This document shows positions 1 to 11,765 of a DNA stretch of 64,000 nucleotides, one piece after another. The position numbers were made by a program, and so were the translations under genes. The notes under the pieces were generated by a model that was not told the DNA's origin, did no database searches, and was given only the letters and a program-made list of their open reading frames with translations. How positions within the stretch are numbered: position 1 is the stretch's first letter; each line of letters starts with the position of its first letter. This DNA comes from Lepiota brunneoincarnata (taxonomy: Eukaryota > Basidiomycota > Agaricomycetes > Agaricales > Agaricaceae): the NCBI GenBank assembly GCA_023014365.1, contig JAEBUN010000025.1, positions 682,001-746,000 on the forward strand, read 5' to 3'.

Positions 1-650
1 TTTCAATACTCCCACATATTATGGGTGGCCAGCCGCAAGCCAATTCAACTGCGAAGTCGCGCAGCCATCATTGCGCTCAATAATTGAATCGCATTTCATT
101 GCTGTGTATATTCAAAGTGCCAGGCAGCAATGATTCGCTTGTGTGCTGATGCCTCGGTGTTGGCCCAGTTTCAGCCATTGGCCAGAGCTGATGTACAGTG
201 CAGCACTGCCCTACTTAACACAAATGAGCTGGGATCAACTGCAGTCCACCTTTCATGGATATGGCAATCTCACTTTGCTGGAGACAATAAGTCTTCACCT
301 GATGCACTAAAGGAATGTAAGTCCATAACTCTGCCCACACAACCTGGTCATTCCCTAGAGCAGAATGCTGACATGCCTTCCCAGTCCAACAGGTACATTG
401 GCTTCATGCACGGGCACAGAAGCAACGGTGGGAGGAAGAATTTATTATGGTTCAATATGAAATGCAGTGGACAGTCAGGTACTTCCTTCATCTGCAGAAT
501 GTGTGGATTGAACAGGACAGCGGTGATGCCAAACCTGCCAGTCCAGCAGCATATGCAGCCCAAAAAGTGGCAATGTGGGGCAAAATGGCGGCTCATGCCA
601 ATTCTTCATTTAGTCAGGTGCTAGACATTGCCGATCATCCCGCACAATAA
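1..650 (+). mobile_element. KDZ-superfamily transposase, C-terminal part (5' truncated by window)
   Basis: This is the 3' end of a Kyakuja-Dileera-Zisupton (KDZ) type DNA transposase gene, which in intact elements mobilises large basidiomycete transposons. Two exons can be read. One ends at base 316 and contains the ELG...LSWIWQ signature. An intron at 317-384 follows, and the last exon (385-650) contains the family motifs VHWLHARAQ, RWEEE and EMQWTVRYF, then AYAAQKVAMW, and stops with TAA at 648-650. Phases agree across the intron. Upstream, base 1 onward shows a QLRSRA-like segment in the same frame, but a TGA at 85-87 interrupts it, so either an intron or a break lies between about 60 and 130. 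The catalytic core lies outside the window, so intactness cannot be judged. No terminal inverted repeat was recognised. Confidence 0.85.
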
Positions 651-778
651 TGTTTTGGATACTTATTACAGCTACTGAATAGATATATATATACAGATTA
701 TGATTCATCACATGACCGATTGATCTTTCTCTTATCAACCAAGTGATCTTGACCTTTGCCAAATTTTTCAACCACACA

Positions 779-3335
779 ATGCAGCAAACTTCTTCACATG
801 CCCCAAGCGATGAATCTGACTCTGTCCCATCATCACAAGAGATCGTATCCTATTGTGACTCATGGCTCTGTGTAATATTACTTGCCATCCAAAATTCCAC
901 TGGTGAGAAGGAAACATGGATTACCGAAGGCATAGAAAAAGAACTGGTATGTGTGTGATGATTGACATTTTCTCAGCTCATTCCAATTGTTGCCATTTGA
1001 TGTGATGTTAGCATTTCTCAATGATTGCCGTCGGCTTGGCCACGGCAAGCAGCCGATTGCTGAATGTGCCACCAGTTACACAATACCTGGCCTGGCACCA
1101 CCTAGACCCACACACAGAAAACGTGCTAGATCTGGCCATGCTTCTCTCCCTCAATGCCAGAAATCATCTGAGCCACCCAACTGGCACTACCCCAAGCTAC
1201 ATCACCGATTGGTGGGAACGTAACACAGCGCCGAGCAAGGACAATTTTATTAATGTTACAAATGTGACTGAATGCCTGGAGCATCATTACAAAGTGATGC
1301 AGTCGAGCTATGCTGTGGCCTCCTCCTATTCCACCTCAGATAAGTGCCCATTTGCACCCAAACCCCACCTCAACAAAGGGTGCCCCAGATGCAAAATGTA
1401 CCATGGTGCTGCCATGGATGTGCTCCATCAATTACATAGCCTCCAAATAAAGATACAGACTGCCGAGGCTTCTGCCGAGAACAAACAGCTCCTCGTAATG
1501 CGGCGAGCCTCTGCATTTCATCAGCTTCATGAGCAGGCCACTCTAAAGGAAACAGAAGTCCCATCGCTTGGGTATCAATCAGGTTCAGCTGACAGCAATG
1601 CACAAGGCAGCTTGCCAGCCGCGACACTAGCCACCAGCACCTCAAGCATAAAGGCCAGAGCTTCAGCAACAATGGTGGCCACATCACGACCTCAACAGCA
1701 CAAAACCCGGAATACTTCAGCGCCTGTGACGCTGAAGCCAATGCCTTCTCAAATCAAGGCCCCAACAAATTCTGAATTGGCTGAACGATTCAGGGAACAT
1801 TCAAGCACTGAGCACCAGCGGCTTCAGAGTGAACCATCACTCAAATGGACGTGGGGAGTGGATCTTGATAACAATGATATCCGGCAGATGCGCCATGCTG
1901 CCGACAATAATTACAAGGTCCCTCACTCTGGGTACGATTGTTCCCTCCGGCAAGGTCATTTCCGAGGAGAGGATTCCATAACACCTTCTCTCCCAGGCTC
2001 AGGTACATGGCAACCATCTTCTATCCTGTCAAATCAACCTGGCCAGACCGAGTTACATTCCAATGATATACCAGCACACTTTCAGGCCTTCCCCCTTTCC
2101 CGTGTGCATCAGGCGGACACTCATGCACCCCATTCACCATCATCATCTTTCGCATTGGGCCCATCACCATCTGCTGTATTCACTTGCTTGTTGTCAAGCA
2201 CTCGGCCTGCCGGCAATGTTGTTGCCGAACCTACCCTTCCTGTGCCGCAAGAAGGAGCCTCAGATGCTCCCTTTCCCATCCAACCATTGCCACCCTCTCC
2301 ATCCCCTGTGATTCACCGCATGGACACCGCCAGTGCACTCCAATGCTCACTGAGACTACCCATTCCCTGCAATGCCCCTGACACACAGTTTAGGACTCTT
2401 TCCTTGTCCTTGGCCAACTCATCCAATGATGGTCTTCTTTCTGCAGCTGCATTAGCGCTCCATCTTGACACTCCCTCGCCAACTCCCATCTTGCCTGAAG
2501 CCAGGTCTGCCACGGCTGGCTCATTTGCACATCATCACCTCAGGTCAGGCTCGAGTGGCCGGAGCCTGGACTCCGACATTCTTGCAAATGCCACTTATGC
2601 CCTCAATAATGCTGCTGCCATGTTATCGGCTATAGCAGCTGAAGACGTCGTGTCAATGACTGGCCCCCACTCCTCAACCTCTTCTTCTTCAACTGGCTGG
2701 AGCTTAAGCTCTGCCATTCTTACAGATGCCGCTCATTGCCTGCATGATGCCTCCCTTGGTCTCTTGAATGTATTCAATTACGGCAGCCTTGCTCTCACCA
2801 ATCCTCACTCCCAAACTCCCAGTTCAAGTAGTAACAGTGTGACCTCCACCGCCCTTGCCAACGCCGCTTATGCCCTTGATGTTGCCGTGGACATGGCAAC
2901 CCTCTCATTATCTGCATCCAATAATCCCCCGGCAGCGGGCGACCAGGGCCACAACATCCTTGTGGAATCTCCTCAATCAGTTGCAAGTGGCAGCAGCCTC
3001 GATTCCGGTGTCCTCGCCGATGCCACCACTGCCCTTCACAATGTTACCACATGTGAGTCAGCCAGCACCTGAACCCTACTGAAACTTATGAATTTCCTCC
3101 CCACTCAGATGACAATCATAGTTCAGGTGGGGAAATTTTTGATGAATCAGACACATCCTCCTCCCCTTCTCTCTCCCCTGTCCTTGCTTTCCAAGCACTT
3201 TGCCTGCCTCCCTGCCCCCCCAGCTCAGCCCAACTTCTTTTGTCAGGGGAAGCAGCTGATCAAGGTACATCATGCTCTGCCACCTATACTGCCGAGGACT
3301 TTCAGACATTTCGCAACCCTGATGACTATGCGTAA
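779..3335 (+). CDS. Uncharacterised 811-aa protein with internal repeats, next to KDZ transposase
   Basis: I do not recognise a named family. Three exons join with correct phase: 779-946, 1012-3052 and 3109-3335, giving 811 residues from ATG 779 to TAA 3333. A cysteine-rich stretch sits near residue 175 (KCPFAP, then CPRCKMYH), followed by a short coiled-coil-like segment (LHQLHSLQIKIQTAE). The middle is Ser/Pro/Thr-rich. The C-terminal third carries about five degenerate copies of a 45-55 residue unit built on LDSxxLANATYALNNA. The last exon is acidic and Ser-rich. The start lies only 129 bp after the transposase stop, on the same strand, and base composition is similar, so it may be a second gene of the transposon. 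That link is inference. The intact reading frame suggests recent activity or selection. Confidence 0.6.
2400..3055 (+). repeat. Degenerate intragenic repeats of about 140-160 bp
   Basis: The C-terminal part of the 811-aa protein contains about five diverged copies of one unit. The recognisable cores are SNDGLLSAAALALHLD, SLDSDILANATYALNNA, SLSSAILTDAAHCLHDA, SVTSTALANAAYALDVA and SLDSGVLADATTALHN, each separated by a Ser/Pro-rich spacer. The cores look like amphipathic helices of about 17 residues. The spacer varies in length, so this is a protein-level repeat rather than a clean DNA tandem array. Confidence 0.6.
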
Positions 3336-5379
3336 ATACCTCTAGTTTGTTTTTTATGTATAATAAATAAACCAAATGCATGGTATTCGTGGTCCCCTGT
3401 ATTTTTTAAATGCCACATGGCCTCCTGCCCAGTCCATTGCATTGGCTTTTGCCATTGACATTTTGCCAACTTACATCCCAGCAATTCTTGAACCGATGCC
3501 GGCTGACCGCCAGCTGGCCTCGGCACAAGCTACGGCTCGCAGAATGTATGGTTGGTGGTGTGCTGTCATACGGACCATTGTAGTACCCATGCTGCTGGTT
3601 CCACCCCATTGTCTGGCACCTGTATCACATCCAGCATTCAATTTGTCAATATTTCCGGCATTCACAAATGTATCATACTCATCACTTTGCCACATACATT
3701 CTAATATGGAAGGACGGTTATATCTAGGTTGTGCCAGCCCACCCCTCCCAGATTGCCGCTTTCCACTCCCTAACCCGGAATTTCTAGTACCTGCGATCCT
3801 GACCTCTTAGGACCTCTTTGACCGTGGGATAAGACCTGGGCATGAAGATTTATGGTGAGGTAGCAAAGCCAGCAGGCCCGCTGGCTCCCATTCACTTGAT
3901 ACAGTGTATGCGTTCACTGGCCCCACTCACTCAATACACTGTAGGTTGACTACCTGGAGCAAGGATCATAACATCCACTACCCTTGGGTTTGGCAGCAAA
4001 AGGATAATGCCTAAAATCTGGGCCCTACTAGGTATCTTAATAACCAGACTCTTTGGACTTACAGTGATGCTATTGCAGAAATTGTATATAAGCACAGTAT
4101 CATCTCCTTACTGATATCAAATATTGCTCTCCCAAGTCCTCCCAGCTCTGACAACTGCACTGCAGTGCACATTGTTATGGAGACTTCCAAAGCCATAGCT
4201 GAAGACTCCTGCCCAGAGCAATCCAATAATGGTATTCAACCATGTCACTTATATCTTTATAGATCTGAGTGACCTGAGAACTTTAGCCTCAATAGAATCT
4301 GCTGAAGTAATCTCCCTTGCCAGTGATGATGACATTGGGTCTTCCATATCTGATAATGATCTGACTATGGCTTTAGAGATGGAGCATCTCTGTGCTGGCC
4401 TCTGGGAGGTTAACATGGTGCATCAATTAATATATTCAACATGCTACCCAGCTTTTGACACAGGCTCTAGCACCTCTATCAGATCAGAAGTCATTTTAGA
4501 ATGGGCTTCCTGGATTATCCACATTGTATTAGTGAGCAATCCATGTTACTATCCAAGCCTTCACAGCCTGAACATTATGTCAGGTTCAAATGCACTTATG
4601 GGGCCTGTGAGTCTGAGTACATAATTAAAGTAAAATTTATCATCTGGGATCTGCTGCAATTCAATCACCATAAGGGCCTTGAGGGGCATGAGTCAGTAGA
4701 GACTGCTTGAATAAGTGACTGGTATACCTGATGCCCAATTTGGCATAGTATATCAGCAGGGCAAGGACTTTTTTGCACACCCTTTTTCTTGTTCATTCAC
4801 CACCATCACTGGAGAAGGCAAGTCCTTTTGTCAGCCATACCAGTAGTATAGTAGAACAGCATATACCAAGAATAAAATTGAGATGGGAGGTTAGGTAGAA
4901 TGAAATCATTAAGCAAAAGCTTTCATTGCAATGACAAGTTGTACATAGGCAAGAGACAAAGTGGACAGGAGGCACTGTGTATGGCTGCTGCCCAACATCT
5001 GGATTCCCAAAGAGATATATGGGTCTCTTGATCTGGGGGCTTGGGTGATTAATGGATGAGTGGGTGAGTGGGTTCATTCCTCTAATGAAGATGCTGATAT
5101 GATAAAATGAAGGCAGTGTGGGTGAGCTCATTCCAATAACAGCACCTCAGTGATTCCCAAGCAACAGTGGCAGCCCTCTTCTTTAGGAAACAAGGAAAGG
5201 GTTTTAAAGGATTGATCTTTTGTAGGCTGGCTTCTGCCTTGTTCTTCCATTTTCACATTTTATCTTATCTGTGTGCTTGACCTTTGTCACTTCCTCTATT
5301 TGCTTATTGGACTATGACACCCAAGGTGAGGCAGCTCTACATTTCATGTAGTTGCACTCAGTTTTTTTCCCAGCAACCA
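3336..5379. other. Transposon-like block with possible decayed coding pieces
   Basis: No complete gene is supported here. Open stretches exist on the plus strand at 3376-3810 (144 codons) and near 4130-4410. In the second, an open frame ending near 4209 can be spliced through an intron at about 4210-4259 into a segment reading VISLASDDDIGSSISDNDL. This looks protein-like, but no start, stop or family was found. The low-GC texture matches the rest of 1-7600. I interpret the stretch as transposon-derived and decaying, possibly part of the same large element as the KDZ transposase. Confidence 0.35.
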
Positions 5380-5911
5380 ATGGCTGAGAATTTGAAACCC
5401 AGCTCTCCAAGGACCTCTATGCTGCTACCCCCAAAGGAAGGGCTCATAGGGCATGATTCTCATGAGATTGAGAATTGCAGAGCCAGTGCGGAGGGCACTT
5501 ATGATCCAATGGAACAGTATCTGGTACCAGATAGGTCATATGCAGAGCACATGGTATGGTCTCCTTCCCTTCTATGGACCTTCCTTCTGAGACCTTACAT
5601 TCAGGGTGAGTGCCAGGAGATGTCTGACAACCAGATAGCTTGGCACATTGGAGAGGTTTGCAAGGAACTTTTCAATGCCCTTTATGGATGTCAAGCTGAT
5701 CAGCATGCATTGGAGGGGAGGGTCTCTGAGCTCCAGGCTAGTTTGGAGCACTGCATGTCAAGCCAGGCATTGTTCAGCACATCTTGTGATAAAAAAAGTG
5801 GTAGGCTCACTTTCATCGATTTGTTGTGCCAGTAACAAGATGGCCCTTCATTTGCAGGACACAACTAACAGTTATATTGGCAATATTGAAGAGAAATTTT
5901 TGATAGAGTGA
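5380..5911 (+). CDS. Possible small coiled-coil gene or gene remnant
   Basis: Three exons can be proposed: 5380-5553 from ATG 5380, 5605-5800, and from about 5868 to TGA 5911. The middle exon reads as a short coiled coil (WHIGEVCKELFNALYG, then LEGRVSELQASLEH). The last exon is DTTNSYIGNIEEKFLIE. The junction of exons 2 and 3 is out by one base. This is cured if the A7 run at 5791-5797 has one base too many, a pattern seen in several genes of this window. Coiled-coil coding resumes in another open frame at 6544-6825 (EIHHIEVEISNRDKQV and onward), so the two pieces may be parts of one gene split by sequence at 5912-6540. Function unknown. Confidence 0.35.
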
Positions 5912-7768
5912 AAGGAGAATGCCTCTCCTAGCTTCAACAAAAATGCGAGTGTGGTCGAATACACCGACCGCTAGGCTTCTAAACCGATGGTGAGTGACCG
6001 AGGAGTCGAAACAGTCAGGTAATGAGTGGAGGAGTAAGAGTTTTTTAGAGGATAGATTCAGTACAGATAAAAATTGTTGATAAAATGTGAATAAATTGGA
6101 GTGTGTTTTCAGATAGTTCAAGATGAATGAGATGAGCTGTTAATTCGCTGGAGTACTACTACCAGATGTACATGCTTTATATATGATGAAAGAAATAGAT
6201 TTTTGACAGTTATTTTGAGAGAGACAGATGAGAAGAAATAAAACTAATTAGTCCAGACTAAGTCCTAGAGTGAAGGATTACTACAAACCGAGACAAAAGG
6301 AACATGAAACAGGAGCTGAATAAATGAGAAACACAATTACAAGACTTGGTAGCAGAGAGGAACAAGAGAGAAAGGCGAGAGTGGTATAGACTGGGGTATG
6401 ACAAGCTGACAAGATAAAATATAAATATTTAACCCATAGTACAGCATACTATACATTAGAACTACATTATAATAACCAAGGAGGCGAAACAGGAATGGAA
6501 AAGAGTTGTAAATATTGAAATAGGAAGGGTAAAAGATAATTCGATGAGCGCTCTGAGCATCGTTACTGATCCAGGGTTGTCAGTGATCCAAGTTGATAGT
6601 AACTGCAAGATTCCGAGAGGTTGCCATTTTCACAAGCAGCCTGATTGGCAGTCTCTACAAGAGATTCACCATATTGAAGTTGAAATATCAAATAGGGACA
6701 AGCAAGTTTCCAGCAATATGGTGGCCAATGCTTCCAAGTTGGAGTCAGATCTTTCACAGTCAAAACTAGACAATGTTGATTGTTCTGAGAAACTCAACCA
6801 GAAGATCATCATGCTTGGATCCTAGTATCTGCATGAATATAATAGTAATTGTGCTCTTTCAAGAAGCTTGACCAACAGATCAAGCAATTGTGCCCTGTGC
6901 AGGAAAATGACAACTCAAGGCATCTGAAAGAGCAGGTAGCCAGGGATGTCTATATAATTCAAGCTCTCTGCAAATCTTTGAAATGAGCCCTTGATGATCT
7001 TCTGGATTGACTCCATGCCCAAATTGCCTGGGATTGGAATGAATTGGTGGAGCCATTCAATGCTATTGGCTATCAATATCAATTGTAGCCCCATGTAGAA
7101 GAACAGCTGGCACAAGTTGCCAAATTTATTGGTATGTATCCCTACCCATCTTTCCACCAGTGTACTAACAGGGTCACACAGCTGGATTCCAGAACTTTCA
7201 TAGGAAGATTAATATGCTTTCTCCATCTTCCCTGCACAAAAAGTTGTGGTCACTTGGCATTGGATTTGGGACATTTCTTCATGGTAGGTATATATGTCTC
7301 TTACTTATTGCAACATTTGATTTGACACTTGTCATTGGAAGACATAGGGACCATGTTCTATGTGGCATTTTGGGTGTTCAAGGAGCAAGTCTATGATAGG
7401 AGAGGTTGGAATAGGTTTGCTGCATGGAGGAGAAGGTTTATTTTTGGTATTCTGCTATTCAGTGCCATATGTTTTGTTTTCAGCTATTACACTTTGGCTC
7501 CTGAAGAGGAAGACAGTCTTGCTCCCTCACTTTTCTACACTTGGTACTTGTAGCTATTTAATTTCACAGAAATGTGTACTGTATCATCAACTTTCTGTTT
7601 TACTCTTCTAATTTGTTGTTCTGGTGCACACCCATCCAATGGTGACCCCATGAGAGCGATTGCCAAGCGCACAGACTCCCACGTGACTGGCATTACATCA
7701 GCAACTAGACGCGTTGAATCAGAACCAACGACGACCACGACGACCACGACGGCGGGCGCACATCGACG
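5912..7768. other. Remnant block: putative insertion, coiled-coil fragment, gene-free spacer
   Basis: Bases 5912-6540 are purine-rich on the plus strand, contain no open frame of note and lie between two coiled-coil coding pieces, so they may be an insertion. Bases 6544-6825 encode a 93-codon open frame rich in charged residues. It ends at TAG near 6824, and short Cys-rich pieces follow. Bases 6900-7600 hold only short overlapping open frames. The change to GC-richer, unique-looking sequence comes at about 7620, just before NDC1. Bases 7731-7752 are a short GAC/CAC-type simple repeat in the NDC1 leader. Confidence 0.4.
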
Positions 7769-10180
7769 ATGTCGTTGATGGCATCCCCAACACTACCTCC
7801 GAGCACGTGCTCAACGCCCGTGAAAGCAATTCCCTCCAGCCTCGCCGTCAAGGCATCACCCTCCATCCCTCCACCATCACAAACCTTCGAACCGCTCGTC
7901 AAGGCCGTACTACGACATCGGCTTGTGTATAATATTTTCTTGCAGTCTGCTCTGCTAACATGGGGTGTCGTGGCACTCACTATAGTCTGGCAGCAGAGCC
8001 TAGCTTCCCTAGGGCTTGCCGGTCTAGCGATGCTACCATTTCGTCCTTTGTCAATAGCCGGTGCATGTTTCTTTTGGGTTTCCTTGGCACTACCGGCTGT
8101 TGTGGTACGGAAGGCGTTACTGACTTGTGAGTCCTCCAACTCAGTCGACGCGTCAGCTCGCTCATTATTTTCTGTCCGAAAGCGACACGAACGCCTGCGA
8201 CATCACCAGCCACTACACTCTCCACTGCACTATCAAAACCTAGCATACGACGTGCCATTATCGCTTACTCGGTCCCCGCACTCATCATGGTTGCTGTCCA
8301 CGCATTCATGGCTTATTCGATTGAACCAATAGACCCAAAACTCCGAATTTTTGTCAAGTCCAAGTGCGTCATTGCTTGTTATGATGAAGCATTCCAACTA
8401 AACGTCATACTCATAGAAAACACCCGCACTACCTCAATGGCCGCGCCCTTTTCCTGATCATTTCTCAAATCACCGTCGCCATCAGCTACGCCGTCCGAAA
8501 TATCATGTTGGATCGCTTCGTATTCCGATGGAACCTCACGAGCCGGGTGTGTGCAACATCCTTTTTGTCATCATCCCAATCCTCAAATCTCAACCCTAGA
8601 ACGATGATTGCAATACCAGACTCAATTTGTTGGACCTCGTCAAGGCTGGCGTCATTTCAACAATACTATCAACATTGATTTTACCAGTCACCGCCACCAT
8701 TTTTGTTCTGGGCCGCTCGCTATTACCCCTCTTCTACAGGCTTCCCCTCGTCTCTCCGTTCTTGAAGCCATTCACTGCACATTTTCTTCGTAGCTCATGG
8801 GTGATCCTCCTTCCACTCCGGCACGTAGACCTCATCCGTCGAGCTTGGTATTTGGGGTTCATCACGTTCTTCATCTGGGAAACATCCGATACCTTGTTTG
8901 AACTTAATGTGGCGAAAGTCCGTTTTTTTTTCGTCTGGTAGATTCCGACCTCGCTCATAAATTACTTTAGCAAATCCCGGTTTCCCACCTTACCGCAGAT
9001 CCCAACCAGACCTTGGTTTCTGGCATTTCCTCTGCAGACGCCACGTTCAAGTACTTTGCGTACTCCGAGCTGCAGGCGCTAGCCGAAGACACATCTTCCT
9101 CTGCTGTCGCCCAACGCGCCGCGCTTTTTAGTGACCAGAAGCACACTCCCACCTTATGGGCACATTTGCTTCGCGAGAGCTTGGTGCTGCTGGGCAAGGA
9201 TTATCAACTTTTCCTTCGCTGGGGCGAGCCAGAACCACCCGCAGCCCCAGCGCCGCCCCCTGAACCGACCTTCCCCGAGGACCTGATTGAATCAAGTCCC
9301 GTACCCCTACTTCGTCGGAGAATATTCAGAGGTGACGCGAGTAGTGACGGTGGCTTGGATGCTACGCTGGATTCCATAGGCTCTGATGGTCCAATCACGA
9401 AAGCTGTGGATTCCGGCGTCAATGCTATCGATTTGCCAGAGATCTTCAGATCATCTGAGGTTGAGGCGATTCCAGCGGCTATGAGGGAAGCAGAGCAGGG
9501 AGTGGAGAGTACGCAAGGGCTGATCGAGTCAGTCAAGCAGTGGGTGGTTGGAGCGGTACGCGGTGCATTTGTAAAGTATACGTCGCCTACTGTGAAGGAG
9601 CAACTAGAGAACTGGTTGGGTTGGTGGGAGCTTGAACGGACAAATAAGGTCGCGGAGATGTGTCTGCCTTATAGGGAGCTGGATATCGTTGTTGTTAAAG
9701 GCGAGTCGGTATGCCTTCGATAGTGGTCCATGCTCACGCTGACACGCTTGGCTTACAGCAATTTCTCATCTGACTTGTGCATCCTTAGTTGAAGACCGTT
9801 ATGGCGTCGTTCAGAAGGATATACCTCGAATTCTGGAAGCCTTCCTTTCGTTTCTCTCTGCCGTGGAGGAGTATCAGATTAGTATCAATACCCTATACGT
9901 CGCACCTACTGCGGACGAGGAACTATCCCCAAATGAGTTGCAAGAACTCGAAAAGATGCGCTATGAAGTGGAGAAAGCTGGAGAAGTACTGGGTACAATG
10001 GCCGATGGTACGTACAATTCTGGGTTTCAAGGCGGGCTGAGAACTGAGCATTACCACTTCATTTCAGGTTTAAAAGAAGGGGTTGCGCGGATTGTGCGAA
10101 CGTTTGGGGAAAAATTGCTCGCGTTCAAGTTCCCACCACGAACAGCACAGAAGCTGCAAGGATTTCTGGACTATTGCTGA
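7769..10180 (+). CDS. NDC1: Nucleoporin NDC1, integral pore-membrane protein
   Basis: Ndc1 anchors the nuclear pore complex in the pore membrane and, in fungi, also helps insert the spindle pole body. Seven exons fit with consistent phase: 7769-8126, 8183-8363, 8417-8546, 8600-8917, 8971-9700, 9759-10007 and 10068-10180, giving 692 residues. Six hydrophobic segments lie in the N-terminal half, at roughly residues 55-77, 85-115, 145-168, 190-212, 238-265 and 300-325, as expected for Ndc1. A soluble C-terminal half follows with family-typical stretches such as ISHLTCASLVEDRYGVVQ. Fungal Ndc1 proteins are about 600-700 residues, so length fits. The ATG at 7769 begins the uninterrupted frame. Intron 5 (9701-9758) begins with GCGAGT rather than GT, and only that donor keeps the conserved frame. 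The gene looks intact. Confidence 0.9.
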
Positions 10181-11765
10181 TCTTCTTGATTGGGTGTAAA
10201 AGCTAAAAGTACTCGTAAACAATTTCAACTCCTGTTGATGAGGGCATGTGAACTGGCGAGTCTGCGTGATGCCGGATAAGTTTATGATGGTGTTGCACAT
10301 GCTTTGTTACGTGGTAATACCGTGTTTGGTGAATAGTGAGTAAAGAGTCTGATGGCAGCAGCATATGGGCGGATGAAGTGATGTCTAGGAGCAGTCGGGC
10401 TGGAAATTAAGGTAAGAGGCCTTGGACTCGACGGGGTTTGTAGTGATAACGTTCGCCCCATTAAGTCTTGTGGAGGCAACTGGCAGGACAGGTGATGGGC
10501 TTTACTGGGAACGCCACACGCGCTTCTTGTCTGGCTTAGGACTGTCCGTTCTCATGATTTTTTTTTGCTCGAGACGACGCTCTGCGCCCATGGGGATTCA
10601 CACTCCACGAGGCAACGACAACCATGCCGTCGGGTTCTCACTGTTGACATGAATACATGAGAACGATCTGATCTTGTGTTCATATTGCACTGCGCGCTGT
10701 TGTTCACAAGGTCCCCCCCCTTTGTTGATGTTAGGCGGTTTGCAACATAGCCTGAGAACAATCATCTTGAGAGCGGCGCCCGTATCGTTCGGGCCGTGGT
10801 TTGCAATTGTGCCTATCAAGTAAACGAGCGCTTTTGTGTGTTCCCAGCCCCTCACCGCCACTGGGTCGCAGTTGCTGTATTTTGATTAAAATAAAATAGG
10901 TCGTTGGGACCCCCAAGGAAGGTTCCATTGACTGTTCGAGATTCTACGTGGGTTCTGAACCTGGGCGGTATTATACTTTGATAGTTATGAATTCGTACAC
11001 GAGGGAAGCAAGAAGAACTGAGAATTAACAACAGGCTTCGGGCTGACACATGAACATGGGTTCTGAGCCGTTTAATAGATTACGAAAGGAGCTTCATTTC
11101 ACACTTAATAGCCTAGGTGCACATGGATTGTACTATCGCCCTTTATCCTTTTCATCCGGATCAACTCGTTCGTGTCTTCGAGCTTCGAATCGGGTGAAGT
11201 GATCAATCGATCTTGGGAGGGGGGGAAGTGGGGGCAGTTATTTTGCCGAAGTGTTTCTTGTTATGCAGGTATGCACGTTGCCGAGTGTGGGTTTGCAGCG
11301 TTGCTATGGCTGGGCCTACGCCCCCTTCAGGGACCTTTCGTGTCTGATCCTTTTTCAAGGGGGGGGGGGGGGAGGCATTTGCTATGGGGGTGGGTTCTCC
11401 CTGTGAATTCATGTTGGGATGTTTCATGTCGTTCTCAGGGGCTAAGCCGGACATAGGCGTAGAGTTGGTGGATCAGTGACACAAGTCAGTGACAAAACGA
11501 CACACAAGACGGAGGTAAGCCCTGTCACATATTGGCCACATGATGGGACCCTAACAAAACAAATGAATGGGCGGCAGGACGAAGAAAGTAAGGCCAGCCA
11601 GGCGCTGGGGCGAGATGATGGATCAATACATTTGCTTGGCAAACTTCCGGCTTTTTTTGCTCGCGTCCCTTGCATTGCAGTGGTCGCGGGCGAATATAGA
11701 TGGGCAGAATTATAAATACATAAGAACGGGGGAGGGGAATCAGCCCCTCCTTCCCGTCACGTCCC
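10181..11765. other. Intergenic region with a G14 tract
   Basis: No gene is supported between the NDC1 stop and the oxidase start. The open frames present are short, overlap on both strands and lack recognisable motifs. A run of 14 G lies at 11359-11372. The last few hundred bases probably hold the oxidase promoter, but no specific site was identified. Confidence 0.5.

Noticed and set aside
6005..6030. tRNA or SINE B-box-like sequence on the minus strand (GTTTCGACTCC)
   Set aside because: One mismatch to the B-box consensus, but no A box at the right distance and no cloverleaf could be drawn.
11359..11372. Run of 14 G as a quadruplex element
   Set aside because: A single homopolymer in a spacer; there are no separate G-tracts to form a normal quadruplex, and its length may be a sequencing artefact.
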